A DNA stretch of 64,000 nt, from NCBI GenBank assembly GCA_009809945.1, contig WTPW01000711.1, positions 168,790 through 232,789 on the forward strand, given 5' to 3'. Source of the DNA: Gigaspora margarita. Taxonomy: Eukaryota > Glomeromycota > Glomeromycetes > Diversisporales > Gigasporaceae. A program made the translations under genes and the position numbers. Positions 55,967 to 64,000 of this stretch are shown here, in pieces. The notes under the pieces were generated by a model. The model was not told where the DNA came from and searched no databases. It saw only the letters and a program-made list of their open reading frames with translations. The first letter of the stretch is position 1. The number at the start of each line of letters is the position of its first letter.

Positions 55967-56338
55967 TAGAGATCTGATTTGGTTAAAAAATAAGTTTTTG
56001 AATATTTATTTGTTTAATTTTTTAATATTTGAATATTTATTCAAAATTTTTGAATAAATATTTGAATATTTACTAAATATTCTTAAATATTAAATATATT
56101 TTAATTTTAAAAAATTATATAACTATATTACTTAAATTAGCCAATAAAATTAAAATAAGTTAACAAAAAAATAAATAAAATTATAAAATTATATATATAT
56201 ATATTTAATAAATATTCTATGAATATATTCAGTGAAATTTTAAATATTTGAATATTTATTTGGTAAAAAAATTATATATTTGAATATTCAAATATTTAGC
56301 AAATATTTGAATAAATTATTCATTGAATCAGATCTCTA
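55967..56338. mobile_element. hAT-like MITE of GAATATTCAAATATT words
   Basis: TAGAGATCTGATT and AATCAGATCTCTA are perfect inverted ends; flanks CCAATGGT (55959-55966) and CCATTGGT (56339-56346) differ at one base. The interior is ATATTTGAATATTTATTC-type self-complementary sequence. Confidence 0.8.
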
Positions 56339-56346
56339 CCATTGGT

Positions 56347-56696
56347 GGCACTAATAAAAACTCTATTGATAGTTCCAATGATAGCTCTAATAATAGCTCT
56401 AATAAAAACAACAAAAAAAAAAAATTTGCATATTAGAAAAAATTTATATAATCACCAATCTAATAAATTATTCACTAATCATATAAAGAGTGCTAGAATG
56501 TAGGTAAAATTTTTTAAATCATGTGACAACTCGATTTCTGATCCAAATCAGAACCAAGTGATCAGATAACCACTTATTTGCTTGGATAATACAAATATTT
56601 AAACAAATTTTGATGATTTTGGATCTACAAAGAATCCTAATACACACAAAAAACAAAAAAAAAGTGAAAATATGCAAAAACTAATACTTAAATTTT
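56347..56696. other. End of degenerate array and A+T-rich DNA
   Basis: GATAGCTCTAATAATAGCTC repeats to about 56410, then unrecognised sequence with an inverted GATTTCTGATCCAAATCAGA. No gene is seen. Confidence 0.5.
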
Positions 56697-57462
56697 TTTT
56701 TCAAAATGTCTATCTTCAGGACTTGGGAATTTTTTATTCAAGATATTTAGAGCTATCAGTATCCCACTTAAGGGGATACTGGTATTTGTTACAATGACGA
56801 GGATACAACTAGCTACACATATACTTTTTGTATCTAATTTAAGTATTCTGCTTTAAGGTTCCACACTAGCTGTTATACCAGCAACCCAACTATAGAAATT
56901 GTCTATTTAAACTCTCTGATCTCTGTTTTACCTACCAACCCATCTTGTATTACTGGTACAGCCACTATTCTAAATCTGAAGTTCGTACTGGATACTAATT
57001 ACCACTCTTAAGACTAATTTATCCTCAACGGAAAACTTTGTAGAGCAGTTCCTGTTCCACATAGGTATTATCTACACTTTAGCAATTATCACTATGGCCA
57101 AGGCCAATACTTACAAAACAAGGTTACTCCTATCTTCTTACCAATACCTACTTCTTGTCCTTGTAAGATTCGCTTCAACCCCAGTACCTACTTCTACTGT
57201 CATACTGGTCCTTACACTGACTTTTCAAACTTCCAAACCAGTTAGCTCAGAAGGGTTGATTCATCTGGTATTAGGTGCCATTATGGTTCTTTCTTTTCTT
57301 GATACCTACTTCTATAACATAGGTCCTTTTTCTCTGATACGACTCTGGTGACCAGATTGGTAGACCCTGTCCCAGAAGATCTTTTTTCATTCAATATTCC
57401 AGCTCCAGTTTTCAATTCTTTAGTTTTGGTAGCACTGTCAAAGATCTTTGCTACTTCCTTAC
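56697..57462 (-). mobile_element. SINE-R copy, 3' part (continues at 60513)
   Basis: On the minus strand this is the second half of SINE-R up to the tail (GAATAAAAAATTCCCAAGTC). It stops inside the element at CTACTTCCTTAC, where a 3-kb foldback is inserted, and resumes at 60513 as TTAAAACTTGCC. The 85-codon plus frame at 57094-57351 and minus frame at 57281-57481 are not conserved in other copies. Confidence 0.8.
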
Positions 57463-57936
57463 CAGTTAGGGTACATGTCATACTGAGTGATAAATAATAG
57501 TAAAAATTATAATAAAAACATATAAATTTACTATAAACTTTAAACCAAACATTCTTTTCAGCTTACAGATTAACTTTTTTTCAAATTTTGGGATTAAGCA
57601 TATTGAGAATAGTAGATTATAGTTATTTAAAGTGCTTTTTTAAAATTTTGCAAAATTTGCAAATTTATTTGATAAAATTTTTTAACAAAAAAAACATTTC
57701 CAATTTTAAAACTACAATTATATACAAAATTTCGTGCTGAACAACTTTACTTAGACGACAAAAGTAGGTTACTTTGTAAGAAAAATGGGTTATTTATGTA
57801 CTAAAATTCAAATTTATCGTATTTTTTGATTAAACTTTTTTTCTTATTAGGTAACCTACTTCGGGCTCTTAAGCAAAGTTGTTCGGCGTGTAATTTTACT
57901 AATTTAAGATCAAACTGCACTTTTTTGAACCTTTTA

Positions 57937-58914
57937 TTTTATTTTTTTTTTTTTAAAGTGTCCGTCTTCGGGACTGGGAATTTTTATTCAAGATATTAGG
58001 GCCGTTGGTATTCCACTTGGGGGATACCGACATTTGTTACATTGATGAGAGTACAACTAGCCACACCTGCAACTTTTGGTTGCCTATTTAAGTAGCCACC
58101 CGAAGGTCCTACACTAGCTGCCATACCTGCAACCCGCATACCAGCATTGCCTATTTAAACCCTCTGGTCCCTGATCCNCCTGCCAACCCATCTTGTATCA
58201 CCGGTACAGCCACCAGTTTCTAAACCTGGAGTTCATACCAGATGCTAATTACCACCTTTAGGACTAATTTATCCTCTATGGAAAACTTGGTAGAGCAGTC
58301 CCTGTCCCACCCAGGTATTACCTACACTTCGGTAACTTACGCTANAGCTTTACCTATANACTTGCAGTCNAGGNGTTACCTAAACCGCTANCATTANCTA
58401 CTTCTGCCCTTGTAAGGTTCACTCCAACCCCAGCACTGACCTCACCATCCTACCGGCCCTTATACCGGTTCTACAAACTTCCAAACCAGTTAGCCCGGAA
58501 GGGTTGATATGGCCTTCTTCTCTTGGTACCTAATTCTGAAACATAGGTCCTTTTCCTCCGGTGCGACTCTGGCGGCCAGGTTGGTGAACCCCCTCCTCAA
58601 GGGTCTTATCGTCTGATTCTCTGGCTCCGGTTTCCGATATTCTGGCTTTGGTAGCACTGTCAAAGATCTTTGCTACCTCCTTACTTGGGGCTTGCCAAAC
58701 GGGTTTCCATTCTCCGGTTCCTTGGATTTGTGCGCCCAAAGGCTCTCATTCGAGATGGTGTACCAAGGCCTACAGGTAATGTACCCAACCGATCGATGAG
58801 AAGCAGTTACCGGAACACAGGTCTATTTTTCAAAGCATCGCCAGTGGGATTTGAACCCTAGACCTGCCGCTTGGGGGTGACAACTTAACAACTTCCCTAA
58901 GTCACCACACCCTT
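57937..58914 (-). mobile_element. SINE-R, complete copy with 18-bp duplication
   Basis: ACTTTTTTGAACCTTTTA is repeated exactly at 57919-57936 and 58915-58932. It is 978 bp. On the minus strand the head is GGGTGTGGTGACTTAGGGAA, with box B in CTAGGGTTCAAATCCCAC; the tail is TTGAATAAAAATTCCCAGTC and an A-run. It is the least decayed copy, so probably recent. It contains several ambiguous bases between about 58178 and 58397, typical of collapsed repeats. Confidence 0.9.
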
Positions 58915-59329
58915 ACTTTTTTGAACCTTTTACTAAGTAAAAATTGGGGGTTAAAGTTAGAAAAAAAAATTTTTTTAAAAAAAATTTTTTCTTCTAACTT
59001 TAACTCTATTTTTTACTTAGTAAAAGGTCCAAAAAAGTATGGTTTGACTTTAAATACAAGTAAAATTACATGCCAAACAACTTTGCTTAAAAGTCTGAAG
59101 TAGGTTACTTAATAAAGAAAAAAGTTTTATCAAGAAATACGATAAATTTTAACTTTAGTACATAGATAACCCATTTTTCTTACAAGGTAACCTACTTCTG
59201 TCATCTAAGTTCAGCATGAAAGGTTGTATATAATTGCAGTTTTAAAATTAAAAAATATTTTCTTATTAAAAAATTTTAGCAAACAAATATACAAATTTGC
59301 AAAATTTTAAAAAAGTGTTTTAAATAACT

Positions 59330-60342
59330 ATTTTTTAAACCATAATGTAGGCAAATTTGCCTGCTAAAATTTTTTTTTGTTTGAAATTTTGTAATTACAA
59401 AAAATTTTATTATGCTTGACCCCCCTTATTTCTAAGCTAAAATAAAAAATTTGAGTTATAATTAGTTATTCTTTTGTAAAATTTGTAATTTAGTTTTAAT
59501 ATTATTACAAATATTTAATTTTAAATTTAGAAAAAATGTGTTTGTCACTGGCGGTAACAGTCACCGGAGCATGATCGACCAATTAGATTGTGTAATGTTA
59601 TGATCAAAACAAAACAAAGCATTGAAACTTACTATCGTTAGAGTCAGGGTTAGAGCCATAGTTAGGATTCGGGTTAAGTTTTGTATATAGTAAAATTTTG
59701 CTAGGAATTTTTTTTTCGCATAAAAAAAAGTAGGTTCATAGACAAAATTTTAAGTTAGAAGTAATTTTTCAAAAAATCAAAGTTTTTGCATTTTTCACAT
59801 TACACATGATCCTTTGATCTAATTGGTTGATCACACTCTGGTGACTGACACCGCCGGTGACAAATAGATTTACCCTTAAATTTAACCAATTCTAAAATTT
59901 TATTATAAAAATTTTTCAAAATTTTTTAAATTTTTATATGTTCCTGACTCCAATTAAGGGTTTTTATACTAATTAAAGTTAATATTTTATTTATAAAATT
60001 TAAAAATTTTACTAATTAAAGTTGTTTATTAAAACTATTTCTATATTTTGTATTAAGATTGTAGGGGTAGAAATTAAATTATAAAAGTTTGTCAAAAAGT
60101 AAAAGCAAAATTTATATTTTAAAATTTTTTTTTAAATTTATAAGATTTTTAGTATATAGACAACTTTATTTTTTTTTTAAAAAAGTAAAAATAAATATTA
60201 CTATTTTATAATCCTTATTTTCAAATAATATTGTATGAAATTTTTTTTAAATATATTAAATTTTGACAAAATTAGATCAGACACTAATGATTTAAAATTT
60301 TAGCAAGCAAATTTGCTTGCTAAAATTTACGGTTTAAGGGAT
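59330..60342. mobile_element. Family N element in the foldback arm
   Basis: TTTTTTAAACCATAATGTAG with GGCAAATTTGCCTGC at the left pairs with GCAAGCAAATTTGCTTGC and ACGGTTTAAGGGATA at the right. It interrupts the arm between AAATAACTAT and AATCTACTATTCTC, which are contiguous in the left arm at 57611-57640. The exact duplication is unclear (TA plus small changes). Confidence 0.65.
59530..59876. mobile_element. hAT-like element, family E, inside N
   Basis: A perfect 8-bp duplication TAAATTTA (59522-59529, 59877-59884). Ends include GTTTGTCACTGGCGGTAACA and ACCGCCGGTGACAAATAGAT. The interior has GGGTTAGAGCC and GGATTCGGGTTAAG. Confidence 0.8.
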
Positions 60343-60512
60343 AATCTACTATTCTCAATATGCTTAATCCCAAATTTAAAAAAAAGTTAATCTGTAAGCT
60401 GAAAAGAATGTTTGGCTTAAAGTTTATAGTAAATTTATATGTTTTTATTATAATTTTTATTATGAACTAACACTCATATATCAACAGATATGATATATTC
60501 CCTAACTGTTAC

Positions 60513-61098
60513 TTAAAACTTGCCAAATGGGTTTCTATTTCTCTAGTCCCTTGAATTTGTAAGTGTAATGATACACAAATATGCCCAAAAGCTCCTATTC
60601 TAGATGGTAACCAAGAATTACAGGTACAGTCAAATCTCCATAAATGCAACGTGTACAGACAAGCCTATAACGTGCATTTAGAGAAATATTGTATTTAGGG
60701 ATAGCTAATTAAATTGTAGCTTTAAAGATTAGATTATCAAGTTTGTGTAACTTCTACTAAAAACTATATAACCTATCTTAAATACTAAATTTTGATTGGC
60801 TATGTGCATTTAGGGAGGTAAGAAATTATTTGAGAGAACGTACATTTACAGAATATAGAATGTGCATTTAGCACTAATAATTTCTTACAGACAAGACAAA
60901 AACGTGCATTTAGGGAGATATTGCATTTATAAAGGTTGCATTTATGAAGGTTTGACTGTAATATATCTAATTGATTAACAAGACAATAGTTACTATACTA
61001 CAGGTTCATTTTCAAAGCGTCGCTAATAGGATTTGAACCCTAAACCTGCTGCTTGGAAGGTGACAACTTAACAACTTCTCTAAGTTGCTATACCACTA
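60513..61098 (-). mobile_element. SINE-R copy, 5' part with tRNA-like head
   Basis: On the minus strand it starts with the head near 61095 (AGCAACTTAGAGAAGTTG; CAGGTTTAGGGTTCAAATCC, perfect box B). It runs to 60513, where the foldback interrupts it. An M MITE (60627-60958) is also inserted. Confidence 0.8.
60627..60958. mobile_element. M MITE inserted in SINE-R
   Basis: CAGTCAAATCTCCATAAATG and TTTATGAAGGTTTGACTG are perfect inverted ends flanked by TA (60625-60626, 60959-60960). The intact SINE-R at 22360-22385 (complement) shows the unbroken target. Confidence 0.85.
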
Positions 61099-61182
61099 AT
61101 ATTTAAATTGATCTTGGTGTATTAATTAAAAATGATTGCAATGGAATTTTATATATAGTAAACTTTATTCTAATACAATAGC

Positions 61183-61848
61183 TAGGGATGTAACGTAGTT
61201 TAGGTGAACCGGGTTCAAACCCAGTTCAAACTAGTTATTTAGTAGTTTGTTTAAAAAAAAATTAACTAGTAGTTTCTGAACCAGTTTTATAACCTTAGTT
61301 CATAACTTGGTTTATAAATTTAGTTTATAAACTTAATTTATATAACTAGTTTAGAACCCTGGTTTATAAACTACAGTCTAATTCTAAAAAAAATAAAAAT
61401 AAAAAAAAGTATAAAAATTCAAAATAACCAGAATTGATTTAGAAAAAAAAAGAAGAACTTAAAAAAAAAAAAAAGACCCAGTATCGATTTTCAATTTGCT
61501 TGATCAATTTATTATTGGTTATATCGATAAATATTTTTGACAGTAAAATATAAAAAATATCAAAATAAAATATAAATTAAAAAAAATTATACTGTAAATT
61601 TGTAATATAATTAAGAAAGTATAAAAAAAATTATTTTAAGCATAGTTTTTTTATATAGTCTATAAACTCGAGCTTGAACTTAAAGCTGACCTGAAGTTTA
61701 TACTTTGAGTTTATGAACTCAAGCTCAAACTCAAGTTTAATCTTTAAAGTTTGATTAAAGTTCATAAACTTCAGTTTAGTTCTTTTTTTTTTTTGAACTT
61801 CTTGGGACTGAACCAGAACTAAACTAAACAAACTACTTAACATCCCTA
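61183..61848. mobile_element. hAT-like element with GAACTT/GGTTTATAA words
   Basis: TAGGGATGTAACGTAGTTTAG at the left mirrors CTAAACAAACTACTTAACAT with CCCTA at the right. The left flank is ACAATAGC (61175-61182). The right flank, after removing a 71-bp insertion and one TAA, is ATAATAGC (7 of 8). Subterminal words such as GGTTCAAACCCAGTTC and AAGTTTATGAACTC are self-complementary. Confidence 0.8.
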
Positions 61849-61852
61849 ATAA

Positions 61853-61923
61853 GGGCAGTGACAGATATTACGTAATATCCTGGGGGGGTCAAAAAATTTT
61901 TTACGTAATATCTGTCACAGCCC
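61853..61923. mobile_element. 71-bp palindromic P-like mini-element
   Basis: GGGCAGTGACAGATATTACG and CGTAATATCTGTCACAGCCC are inverted; TAA flanks both sides (61850-61852, 61924-61926). The loop has TCCTGGGGGGGTC. The ends resemble family P (GGGCWGTGAC), suggesting movement by the same PIF/Harbinger-type enzyme. Confidence 0.75.
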
Positions 61924-61929
61924 TAATAG

Positions 61930-62156
61930 CCTCTAATATTAAGGTTCTAATTCTAAATTATTATTTAACACACTTAGTTTATTTACTAAATCTTTTTTTT
62001 TTAATAGGTTTATTTTTTTAATTTTTTTCAATTGTTTTATTTTTTATTTTTTATTTTTTTTTTAATTGTTTTATTTATTATTTTTTGTTTCTTCAGTTTA
62101 TTTTTTTTTACTCATTTTTTTTAACTTGTTTTTTTAAGGAAATTTCTAATTTTTAC
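61930..62156. other. T-rich spacer
   Basis: TTTTATTTTTTATTTT-type runs, nothing else. Confidence 0.5.
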
Positions 62157-62470
62157 TGGAGGGAAATCACTGCCTAATCATGTGATATAAATATTAACAA
62201 AATTACACATGTAATATTACACTAACCGAAAATTCAAAACAAACATTTGTTTTGACAAAAATCGCTAAACTACCTATTGCGCAATAATAAAAAATTTATC
62301 TTGAGCGATTTTATTATATAACTGCCCAAACCCTAACCCTAGCATAGATCTCACCCTAACCCTAACCTAAAATAATGAGAACTTAACGAATCCCATCCTA
62401 ACCCTAATCTAAAATAATGACAACTTAATAAATTATGTTGTTGGTCACGTGTGCATAGAATTTTGGTAGT
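62157..62470. repeat. E'-type element with CCCTAA runs
   Basis: AATCACTGCCTAATCATGTG at the left loosely opposes GTTGGTCACGTGTGCATAG at the right. It contains AACAAACATTTGTTTTGACA and, at about 62329-62410, repeated ACCCTAACCCTA groups. Confidence 0.5.
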
Positions 62471-62492
62471 GATGTAGGGCCAAATTTTAATA

Positions 62493-62677
62493 TAGTTAAC
62501 TCTTTCTATACTGAACTCTCGAGTCTGGCCAAAAAAAAAGTTCACTATAAAAAATTACTATGTTTTCTTAAGAAACCATAGCTTTTTTTTTACTGAACTA
62601 TTAATAAATTTTAAAATTTTGGGTTCATTATATCCAGAGTTCATTATAATGAGGTTCGTTATATCCAGAGTTGACTG
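62493..62677. mobile_element. pogo/Tigger-like MITE (185 bp)
   Basis: TAGTTAACTCTTTCTATACT at the left and GTTATATCCAGAGTTGACTG at the right are flanked by TA. GTTCATTATATCCAGAG-type words repeat near the right end. CAGTCAACTCTGGATATAAC-type ends are typical of pogo/Tigger elements. Confidence 0.7.
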
Positions 62678-62944
62678 TATATGTATTCTAAATTATTTTG
62701 CATTTCATAAAACTATTCTAACCTTTAACCTTTAATCTAATAGTAACAAAACCCTAAACCTAATCTAAAAACACTAATAATAACAAAAGCATAATAACTA
62801 CATTCGAATATTTGATTGCACAAAAGCTAATATACCAAACTAGTTTAATATCATTTTAGTAATTGGTTACGCAATTAATACTCGTTTGTATATACATATG
62901 TACTGAAAAAAAGTGGGTTTGTTTAAATTAACAATGCAGATATA

Positions 62945-63130
62945 ATTAATGATGCTGCCCGAAACTCTTTTGCCCCAAAAACTGGAACTGAAACTAGTTT
63001 TAAATAACTGAAACTAATTTCAAAAACTCCGAAACTATGTAAAAAACCCTAAACTATATAAAAAACCTGAAACTATACTAAACTTCCAAAACTATCAGCA
63101 AGTATCGGCATAATTTAGTAGTGCCAGTGT
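62945..63130. repeat. GAAACTA repeat cluster, possible hAT-like MITE
   Basis: About ten copies of (T/C)GAAACT(A/G) or AAAACTAT lie between TAATGATGCTGCCCG and TTTAGTAGTGCCAG, both in the style of family B ends (TAGTGATGCC). No duplication is proven. Confidence 0.45.
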
Positions 63131-63570
63131 TATGATCAGTTGGGAGGGCTTGATGAAATTGTGCTGGTTTAGTTCGATCGTGAACAAATTAAACAATAAA
63201 CTAACACACATAGTTTTGGGTTACAAGGGTTTATCTTTATTTATATAAATCAATACATCAGATTATTATAATAATACTAAAATACTATCTACAATCATTA
63301 ACTACTTCCCTATTATCTAAGCTGAAACTAAACCTTTATATACTTTAAATTCGTATGGGAGATTTAATCAGTCGTTTGGAGATTCGATCACCCAACTATG
63401 CTACCAACTATGCCAAATAAGACGAGATACTAATAAAAAATTAAAAATTGAGCATAACATCGGACATTTTTGGACATTGTCCAGAATTATGTCTGAGTAA
63501 ATTGACATCGTCCGTGCAATAATTGTCAGACTCAGAGGCAAAGGACCAGAAGTACCAAAACCAATTCACT
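63131..63570. other. Unrecognised non-repetitive stretch
   Basis: More complex sequence than average (for example TTCGTATGGGAGATTTAATC, GACATCGTCCGTGCAATAAT). There is no long frame and no match elsewhere in the window. It could be an LTR or retroposon piece; I cannot tell. Confidence 0.4.
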
Positions 63571-64000
63571 ATCGGCAAATTTTATATATAGATATATATC
63601 GATTACTAACTGATAAGATATATATCGATGATCAACACCCCTGCCGATTATTATTGATAGTGATAGTAATGATATATATCCGGTTAATCGATTATTATCA
63701 CTATCGATAATAATCGGCAGGGGTGTTGATCATCGATATATATCTAATATAATATCAATTAATAATTATTATATTCATATAATCATGCTCGCAAGGTTTC
63801 GCAATTTATTATAAATTTTATTTTTTTATTTATTATTATTATATATTATATTTTAAATTAAATAATCAATATTTGCAAGTTTTCGCAATTTAATATAAAA
63901 ATTATTTATTTATTATTATTATATATTATATTATATTACATATTTTTATTATATATTATTATAAAAAAAAATAAAAAACCAAAAAAAAACCCCTCGAAAA
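63571..64000 (+). repeat. Repeat J, third copy, leaving the window
   Basis: It is nearly identical to 37416-37890 from ATCGGCAAATTTTATATATA through TATTATAAAAAAAAAT, with a short inversion-like difference at about 63690-63740, where ATTATTATCACTATCGATAA mirrors the preceding motif. Confidence 0.75.

Larger units (their letters stand above)
57463..60508. mobile_element. 3-kb foldback composite inserted in SINE-R
   Basis: CAGTTAGGGTACATGTCATA at the left and ATATTCCCTAACTG at the right are inverted; the host bases TTAC flank both sides (57459-57462, 60509-60512), a 4-bp duplication. The arms match for hundreds of bases (for example GCTTACAGATTAACTTTTTT with AAAAAAGTTAATCTGTAAGC). The centre is near 58985, AAATTTTTTTAAAAAAAATTT. 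Later arrivals are SINE-R (57937-58914) and an N element (about 59330-60342). The superfamily is not assigned. Confidence 0.8.

Noticed and set aside
58850-58914. tRNA gene on the minus strand
   Set aside because: Box A and B are present, but the sequence does not fold as a complete tRNA and is the head of SINE-R with an A-tail and target duplication.
62329-62410. Telomere
   Set aside because: The CCCTAA groups are few, degenerate and internal to a repeat, with unrelated DNA on both sides.
63131-63570. Solo LTR
   Set aside because: A possible TGTTATGATC start exists, but I found no matching CA end, target duplication, primer site or second copy.
1-64000. Mitochondrial or plastid DNA
   Set aside because: High A+T alone suggests it, but there are no organelle genes or rRNA/tRNA, while SINEs and nuclear-type transposons are abundant.

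Overview
This window is extremely A+T-rich eukaryotic nuclear DNA. I find no intact protein-coding gene in 64 kb. Almost everything I can read is dispersed repeats: MITE-like DNA transposons, long inverted-repeat (foldback) elements, tRNA-derived and possibly 5S-derived retroposons with A-tails, and one badly decayed LINE that supplies the only recognisable protein homology (reverse transcriptase). Short open frames elsewhere are homopolymer or repeat translations. The LINE fragments (NKxxGPxG, ANYxxLP, QxMSKA, ISCLAY) resemble LINE proteins I know from arbuscular mycorrhizal fungi (Glomeromycotina, such as Rhizophagus or Gigaspora), which are also A+T- and transposon-rich. That is my best guess for the host, at modest confidence. 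The telomere-like TTAGGG runs fit fungi or animals.

Working labels used below, none of them published names. A, B, C, D and E are hAT-like families judged by 8-bp target duplications; E' are relatives of E found by interior similarity only. P is a short TTA-duplicating, PIF/Harbinger-like MITE. M is a TA-duplicating Tc1/mariner-like MITE starting CAGTCAAACC. CCGTAT is a TA-duplicating element with ends CCGTAT..TCCGAAAATAAGC. H is a foldback family with ends GGGGGCATCC. G, K, L, N, Q and X are other inverted-repeat families or modules. J is a 1.6-1.7 kb repeat. SINE-R is a ~1 kb tRNA-headed retroposon, SINE-2 a second tRNA-headed family, and R2 a ~0.5 kb A-tailed retroposon.

Layout. 0-9 kb: scattered MITEs (A, B, D, P), a 5S-like retroposon and one R2 copy. 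8.4-12.3 kb: two H copies flanking a J copy. 13.0-17.0 kb: R2, a TTAA-flanked element full of minisatellites, a giant palindrome inside another TTAA-flanked element, and SINE-2. 18-31 kb: hAT-like, SINE-R and foldback insertions, many nested. 31.1-33.7 kb: an H copy split by a 2-kb hAT-like element. 35.9-46.4 kb: one LINE corpse cut into at least five pieces by later insertions, with a 592-base assembly gap. 46.4-53.2 kb: SINE-2, a nested TTAA/CCGTAT/D stack, foldbacks and M. 53.6-56.4 kb: degenerate tandem arrays hosting five other elements. 56.7-61.1 kb: a SINE-R copy split by a 3-kb foldback that itself holds another SINE-R, an N element and a family-E element. 61.2-64 kb: a hAT-like element whose target duplication was hit by a 71-bp P-like palindrome, a pogo-like MITE, and the start of a third J copy.

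Because many insertions have readable target duplications, and several have an uninterrupted paralogue in the same window, the order of insertion can be worked out. Nothing here works together as a pathway; the unity is that of a layered transposon graveyard in which several different families share the same hairpin modules.
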